Assembly (NCBI GenBank): GCA_041621755.1
Contig: JBFKAE010000112.1
Coordinates: forward strand, 1 to 10,614
DNA from: Sphingosinicella sp041621755
GTDB taxonomy: Bacteria > Pseudomonadota > Alphaproteobacteria > Sphingomonadales > Sphingomonadaceae
Direction: 5' to 3'
Length of the DNA stretch: 10,614 nucleotides
The notes beneath the pieces were generated by a model. That model worked only from the letters and a program-made list of their open reading frames with translations. It was not told where the DNA came from and ran no database searches. Below are positions 6,279-10,614 of the stretch, piece by piece; the first letter of the stretch is position 1, and each line of letters begins with the position of its first letter. A program made the translations under genes and the position numbers.

Positions 6279-6967
6279 AGCGCTTTTACAAGACCGCGAC
6301 GGCGGTTCGCGACAATGATCATTGGGCAATCGAACTGGACGGACGTGCGGTCAAAACACCTGCACGCAACGCGTTGTTGCTGCCGACGGATGCACTTGCC
6401 GCCGCCATCGCCGATGAATGGAATGGGCAGGGCGAGAAGATCGACCCGGCTTCGATGCCGCTGACCGGGCTTGCGAATGCTGCGATCGATCACGTCATGA
6501 ACGGTGACCGCCGCGCCTTTGTCGCTGGCATCGCTGTCTTTGGAGAAAGCGACCTTGTCTGCTATCGCACCGACACTCCCGCAGACCTTGCCGCGCGGCA
6601 GGCAGCGGCGTGGGATCCGCTGATCGGCTTTGTCGCACGGCGTTATGATGCGACGCTCGCCACCACCGCCTCGATCCTCCACACCGCACAGCCCCCCGCA
6701 TCACTCGAACGCCTGCGCGCAGCGCTTGACGCGCAAAGCGATTTCGCGCTGGCCGCGATGCAGCCTCTGACAACGATTTCAGGTTCGCTTGTCATCGCGT
6801 TGGCGCTGGCAGACGGTGAAATCGATGCGCCAAGCGCCTTTACCGCCGGTCATATTGACGAGCTGTACCAGGCCGAAAAATGGGGCGACGACGCCGAAGC
6901 GCGCGATGTACGCGAAAAGCGGCAGGCCGCGTTCAATCACGCAGCCCGTTTTCTCAGCCTTTTATGA
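6275..6967 (+). CDS. ATP12-family F1-ATPase assembly chaperone
   Basis: ATP12 family proteins (known best from mitochondria, and present in alphaproteobacteria) hold the F1 alpha subunit before it joins the alpha/beta hexamer. The 230-residue sequence shows the family blocks: R-F-Y-K-T-A (3-8), L-D-G-R-A-V-K-T-P-A-R (21-31), the segment E-W-N-G-Q-G-E-K-I-D-P running into M-P-L-T-G-L-A-N-A-A-I-D (48-72), D-L-V-C-Y-R (93-98), R-Q-A-A-A-W-D-P-L (108-116), and Y-Q-A-E-K-W-G-D-D-A-E-A (198-209). The start is GTG at 6275 with AGGG at 6264-6267, 7 nt upstream, overlapping the preceding gene by 4 nt. It is the last gene of the crcB-rluC-HAD-orf79 run. Its 3' end overlaps by 14 bp the 3' end of the convergent minus-strand gene, and no terminator is seen between them. 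Confidence 0.93.
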   Translation: MKRFYKTATAVRDNDHWAIELDGRAVKTPARNALLLPTDALAAAIADEWNGQGEKIDPASMPLTGLANAAIDHVMNGDRRAFVAGIAVFGESDLVCYRTDTPADLAARQAAAWDPLIGFVARRYDATLATTASILHTAQPPASLERLRAALDAQSDFALAAMQPLTTISGSLVIALALADGEIDAPSAFTAGHIDELYQAEKWGDDAEARDVREKRQAAFNHAARFLSLL

Positions 6968-7514
6968 ATTCGGTGCGCGGTACGAACCAACGCGCGAGAA
7001 TATAGCCCGCCACCATCAGGCTGATAAAATCGGCCGCGCCGACATAAAGCGCATTGGCCCAGTCGGTCGCATACCAGATCGGCTCGCCCCAGCGCGCAAA
7101 GATCATCGAGATTACCGCCACCCAGAATACCAATGTCATGCGCTCGCCAAGCTCGTTCAGCCGGTCCCGGACGCCCCACAATAGCAGTCCAAGCAGAAAC
7201 GCCGTGGCGGCCATGTGTATGAAACCTTTCAGCATGACCATCGCATCAAACGGCGCGCCGCCTTCCATATTGACCTTGATCAGCGCGCGTGGCCCGGCCT
7301 CTCCCGCCGCGATCAGCGCCGGATCGTTCTGGCTGAATGGAAGATAATATGTGCCCGATGATGGCAGCGTTTTCAGCGCCTCCTGAACCTGAAGCTGCGC
7401 CTCTGGTGATGCGGTCTTTTCGCCCAGTTGCATCAGCGGCGTTCCATAAAACACCCATCCCAACAAAAACATAGCGACAGCCGCAACAAGCGCACCGATT
7501 GCCAAACGACCCAT
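6954..7514 (-). CDS. Conserved-looking multi-pass membrane protein of unknown function (186 aa)
   Basis: I do not recognise this family by name. The protein begins with a hydrophobic anchor or uncleaved signal (about 4-23). A soluble segment of about 70 residues with S-G-T-Y-Y-L-P-F (53-60) and E-G-G-A-P-F-D (84-90) follows, then three more hydrophobic helices near 96-115, 126-141 and 156-176, with R-W-G-E-P-I-W-Y-A-T-D-W (141-152) between the last two. The segment between helices 1 and 2 is probably periplasmic. The start at 7514 is chosen over the in-frame GTG at 7556 because GGGAGG lies 5 nt upstream and residues before it are not hydrophobic. Its stop overlaps the ATP12 gene by 14 bp in convergent orientation, and upstream it is divergent from pccB across a 161-nt gap. 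Aromatic and Gly-Pro-rich motifs suggest a real conserved family, but no function can be assigned. Confidence 0.82.
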   Translation of the reverse strand: MGRLAIGALVAAVAMFLLGWVFYGTPLMQLGEKTASPEAQLQVQEALKTLPSSGTYYLPFSQNDPALIAAGEAGPRALIKVNMEGGAPFDAMVMLKGFIHMAATAFLLGLLLWGVRDRLNELGERMTLVFWVAVISMIFARWGEPIWYATDWANALYVGAADFISLMVAGYILARWFVPRTEFIKG

Positions 7515-7519
7515 AATAG

Positions 7520-7525
7520 CCTCCC
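7520..7525 (-). promoter_or_regulatory. Shine-Dalgarno fixing the start of the 186-aa membrane protein
   Basis: On the minus strand GGGAGG is separated by 5 nt (CTATT) from the ATG at 7514. It is one of the best ribosome sites in the window and argues against the upstream in-frame GTG at 7556, which has no such element. Confidence 0.75.
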
Positions 7526-7536
7526 ACCCCGGATCC

Positions 7537-7562
7537 GGCGAAGGTCTCCCAAGCACTTCGCC
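7537..7562 (-). repeat. Inverted repeat in the divergent pccB / membrane-protein intergenic region
   Basis: GGCGAAG (7537-7543) and CTTCGCC (7556-7562) are perfect 7-bp complements around a 12-nt spacer, lying 23-48 nt upstream of the 186-residue gene. A separate 10-bp palindrome, CCGGATCCGG (7529-7538), overlaps its edge. These could be a leader hairpin or an operator of a dimeric regulator, or chance in GC-rich DNA. The rest of the 161-nt gap holds an AT-rich patch (7579-7588) that could supply promoter -10 elements, but I cannot assign a convincing promoter on either strand. Confidence 0.35.
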
Positions 7563-7675
7563 TTGCCATTTCCCCTACCATAAAATAACGGAACTGCCGA
7601 TTCTCATATGGTGACACGGGTGCCCTCACACTGCTAAGCGGTGCGGCAGATTCGAAACGGTACAGGGTAAATCTT

Positions 7676-9208
<1,533 letters not shown>

Positions 9209-9220
9209 CAAAGGCCTGTC

Positions 9221-10225
9221 ATGAACATTGAAACCCCTATCGGCAGCGTCCGCAACGATTGGACCCGCGACGAGATCGCGGCGCTGTTCGAGCGCCCGTT
9301 CCTCGACCTGCTGCTTGACGCACAATTGCTGCATCGCCGTCACTTCAAAGCCAATGGCGTACAGGCCTGCCAGCTTTTGTCGATCAAGACCGGCGGCTGC
9401 CCCGAAGATTGCGGCTATTGCTCGCAAAGCGCGTTTGCAAAGTCAGGCGTCAAGGCTGAAAAGCTAATGAATGCGGAGGCCGTGATCGCCGAAGCCCGCG
9501 CCGCGCGTGACAAAGGCGCAAGCCGCTTTTGCATGGGCGCAGCCTGGCGCGATTTGAAGGATCGCGATGTTCCGGCCGTTGCTGAAATGGTGAAGGGCGT
9601 CAAGGATCTGGGCCTAGAGACCTGTATGACGCTTGGCATGATTACGGGCGATCAGGCCAAGGCGCTCGCCGACGCTGGCCTTGATTATTATAATCACAAT
9701 ATCGACACCTCCCCCGAACATTATGGCGAGGTCATCACCACGCGCACCTTTGCAGAACGCCTCGACACGCTGAGCGAGGTCCGCAACGCCGGTATGAACG
9801 TCTGCTGCGGCGGCATTGTCGGCATGGGCGAAACCCGCGCCGACCGCATCGGCTTCATCCACGCGCTTGCAACGCTGCCTGCACACCCTGAAAGTGTGCC
9901 CGTGAACGCGCTCGTCCCGGTAAAAGGGACCGCGCTTGGCGACAAATTGCTCGCTGGCGACAATGCCGAAATCGATGGCATCGAATTCGTCCGAACCGTT
10001 GCGGTCGCGCGTCTTACCATGCCGCAATCCGTCGTTCGCCTGTCAGCCGGTCGCGAATCCATGTCGGGCGAACTGCAAGCGCTCGCGTTCATGGCGGGCG
10101 CGAATTCGATCTTCATGGGCGACAAGCTTCTCACCGCACCCAATGCCGGTGATGACAGCGATGCTGTGCTGTTCGATCGGCTTGGCCTTCAGGCGCTCGA
10201 CCCGGAAGCGCTCGAAACCGTCTAG
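9221..10225 (+). CDS. bioB: Biotin synthase
   Basis: BioB is a cytoplasmic radical SAM enzyme that inserts sulfur into dethiobiotin, the last step of biotin synthesis. The 334-residue protein has the radical SAM motif C-P-E-D-C-G-Y-C (60-67), whose Cys60, Cys64 and Cys67 hold the [4Fe-4S] cluster. Ligands of the sacrificial [2Fe-2S] cluster are in place: Cys104 in R-F-C-M-G-A-A-W-R, Cys135 in L-E-T-C-M-T-L-G, Cys195 in N-V-C-C-G-G-I-V-G, and Arg273 in V-R-L-S-A-G-R. The substrate-binding block Y-Y-N-H-N-I-D-T-S (156-164) is intact. AAGG at 9211-9214 lies 6 nt before the ATG, and the gene is 12 nt after pccB, so the two are probably one transcript, linking cofactor supply to a biotin enzyme. 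Other bio genes are not in the window. The TAG stop shares the palindrome CTAG with the stop of the convergent oxygenase gene. Confidence 0.97.
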   Translation: MNIETPIGSVRNDWTRDEIAALFERPFLDLLLDAQLLHRRHFKANGVQACQLLSIKTGGCPEDCGYCSQSAFAKSGVKAEKLMNAEAVIAEARAARDKGASRFCMGAAWRDLKDRDVPAVAEMVKGVKDLGLETCMTLGMITGDQAKALADAGLDYYNHNIDTSPEHYGEVITTRTFAERLDTLSEVRNAGMNVCCGGIVGMGETRADRIGFIHALATLPAHPESVPVNALVPVKGTALGDKLLAGDNAEIDGIEFVRTVAVARLTMPQSVVRLSAGRESMSGELQALAFMAGANSIFMGDKLLTAPNAGDDSDAVLFDRLGLQALDPEALETV

Positions 10226-10614
10226 GTCCAAGGACGTTCGCGGTACCATTTTGTGATGATGTATTTGACGCCGCGACGGACTTTCATGCCGTGATGTAGT
10301 GTCGATGGGTTTGGCGCCCCATCGCTGCGGCGGTTGTTCCACGCCACCAGCTTTCCGGTCTCGGGCTTGATGATTTTGTCGATCGCCTTGAAGCGCGTCG
10401 CGCCACCGGCTTCTGGAGCATTAAGATACACCATCGCTGTCCATGTCCGCTGTCCAGAAACTGCGCAATATTTCTGATAATCCACGCCATCCGGTTCAAA
10501 ATAGTCGGTGTGCTGTTTGAATTCCTGCCCCACGGCATAGCGCTGCCCCTGCATGGTCTCGCCAAATTCAGGGGCAATATTGAGAAAAGTGGCAAGTTTT
10601 GCATCAATCGCGGC
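10222..10614 (-). CDS. Prolyl-4-hydroxylase-type 2OG-Fe(II) oxygenase, C-terminal part (5' end outside the window)
   Basis: The frame is open to the right edge, so 130 C-terminal residues are visible and the start lies beyond the window. The sequence matches the catalytic double-stranded beta-helix of P4H-alpha-like dioxygenases: Q-R-Y-A-V-G-Q-E-F-K before the iron ligands H-T-D (visible residues 35-37, bases 10504-10512), then W-T-A-M-V-Y-L-N-A-P-E-A-G-G-A-T-R-F, then G-K-L-V-A-W-N-N, and the distal ligand His in T-L-H-H-G (residue 107). A Lys ten residues later (R-G-V-K-Y) is placed to bind the 2-oxoglutarate carboxylate. The 72-residue spacing between the iron-binding histidines is normal for the family, so the enzyme should be active. 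Its substrate is unknown; free-standing bacterial homologues may hydroxylate prolyl residues of proteins or small molecules. It is convergent with bioB, sharing the CTAG stop palindrome. Confidence 0.9.
   Translation of the reverse strand, partial: AAIDAKLATFLNIAPEFGETMQGQRYAVGQEFKQHTDYFEPDGVDYQKYCAVSGQRTWTAMVYLNAPEAGGATRFKAIDKIIKPETGKLVAWNNRRSDGAPNPSTLHHGMKVRRGVKYIITKWYRERPWT

Noticed and set aside
9434..9441. TTTGCAAA, the half-site of the PccR propionyl-CoA regulator known from Rhodobacter.
   Set aside because: Only one half is present, it lies in the coding part of bioB (A-F-A-K), and no such repeat is found upstream of pccB.
9682..9696. 15-bp palindrome TGATTATTATAATCA inside bioB, resembling an operator.
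   Set aside because: It encodes the conserved D-Y-Y-N-H motif of BioB with TAT and AAT codons; the protein sequence alone largely forces the symmetry.

Overview
The window is about 10.6 kb of GC-rich chromosomal DNA from an alphaproteobacterium, most likely a sphingomonad (Sphingomonadaceae). I infer this from protein style and gene order (an extended acidic-tailed L9, the rluC / HAD phosphatase / ATP12 cluster typical of alphaproteobacteria, a propionyl-CoA carboxylase beta subunit next to bioB, GTG starts with 4-nt overlaps). Genus is not resolved. The content is almost entirely core metabolism and translation. I see no integrase, transposase, tRNA, rRNA, CRISPR array or other sign of a mobile region, and coding density is very high.

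Layout, left to right. (1) Positions 1-1072: the end of the ribosomal protein operon rpsF-rpsR-rplI (S6, S18, L9), closed by a clear intrinsic terminator at 1097-1131. (2) 1165-2472: rarA (mgsA), the replication-restart/recombination AAA+ ATPase. (3) 2590-3798: a 402-residue CmpX-like multi-pass membrane protein with its own candidate promoter, followed by a strong hairpin. (4) 3886-6967: a tight same-strand operon: fluoride channel crcB (fluC), 23S pseudouridine synthase rluC, a HAD phosphatase, a 79-residue two-helix membrane protein, and the F1-ATPase assembly chaperone ATP12. Three of its four junctions are GTGA or ATGA stop/start overlaps and the fourth is 13 nt. (5) 6954-7514, minus strand: an unrecognised 186-residue membrane protein that converges on ATP12 with a 14-bp overlap. 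(6) 7676-10225: the propionyl-CoA carboxylase beta subunit (pccB) followed 12 nt later by biotin synthase (bioB), a biotin-dependent enzyme paired with an enzyme that makes its cofactor. (7) 10222-10614, minus strand, cut by the window edge: a prolyl-4-hydroxylase-type 2OG-Fe(II) oxygenase whose stop codon shares the palindrome CTAG with the bioB stop.

I did not find a new defence, mobile or biosynthetic system. The most unexpected local signal is near the 3' end of pccB (9062-9094): eleven consecutive A/T-ending codons in a G/C-ending gene, spelling out a perfect 10-bp inverted repeat about 130 nt upstream of bioB. The two unrecognised membrane proteins and the hairpin-bearing leaders upstream of crcB and of the 186-residue gene are the other points worth checking.
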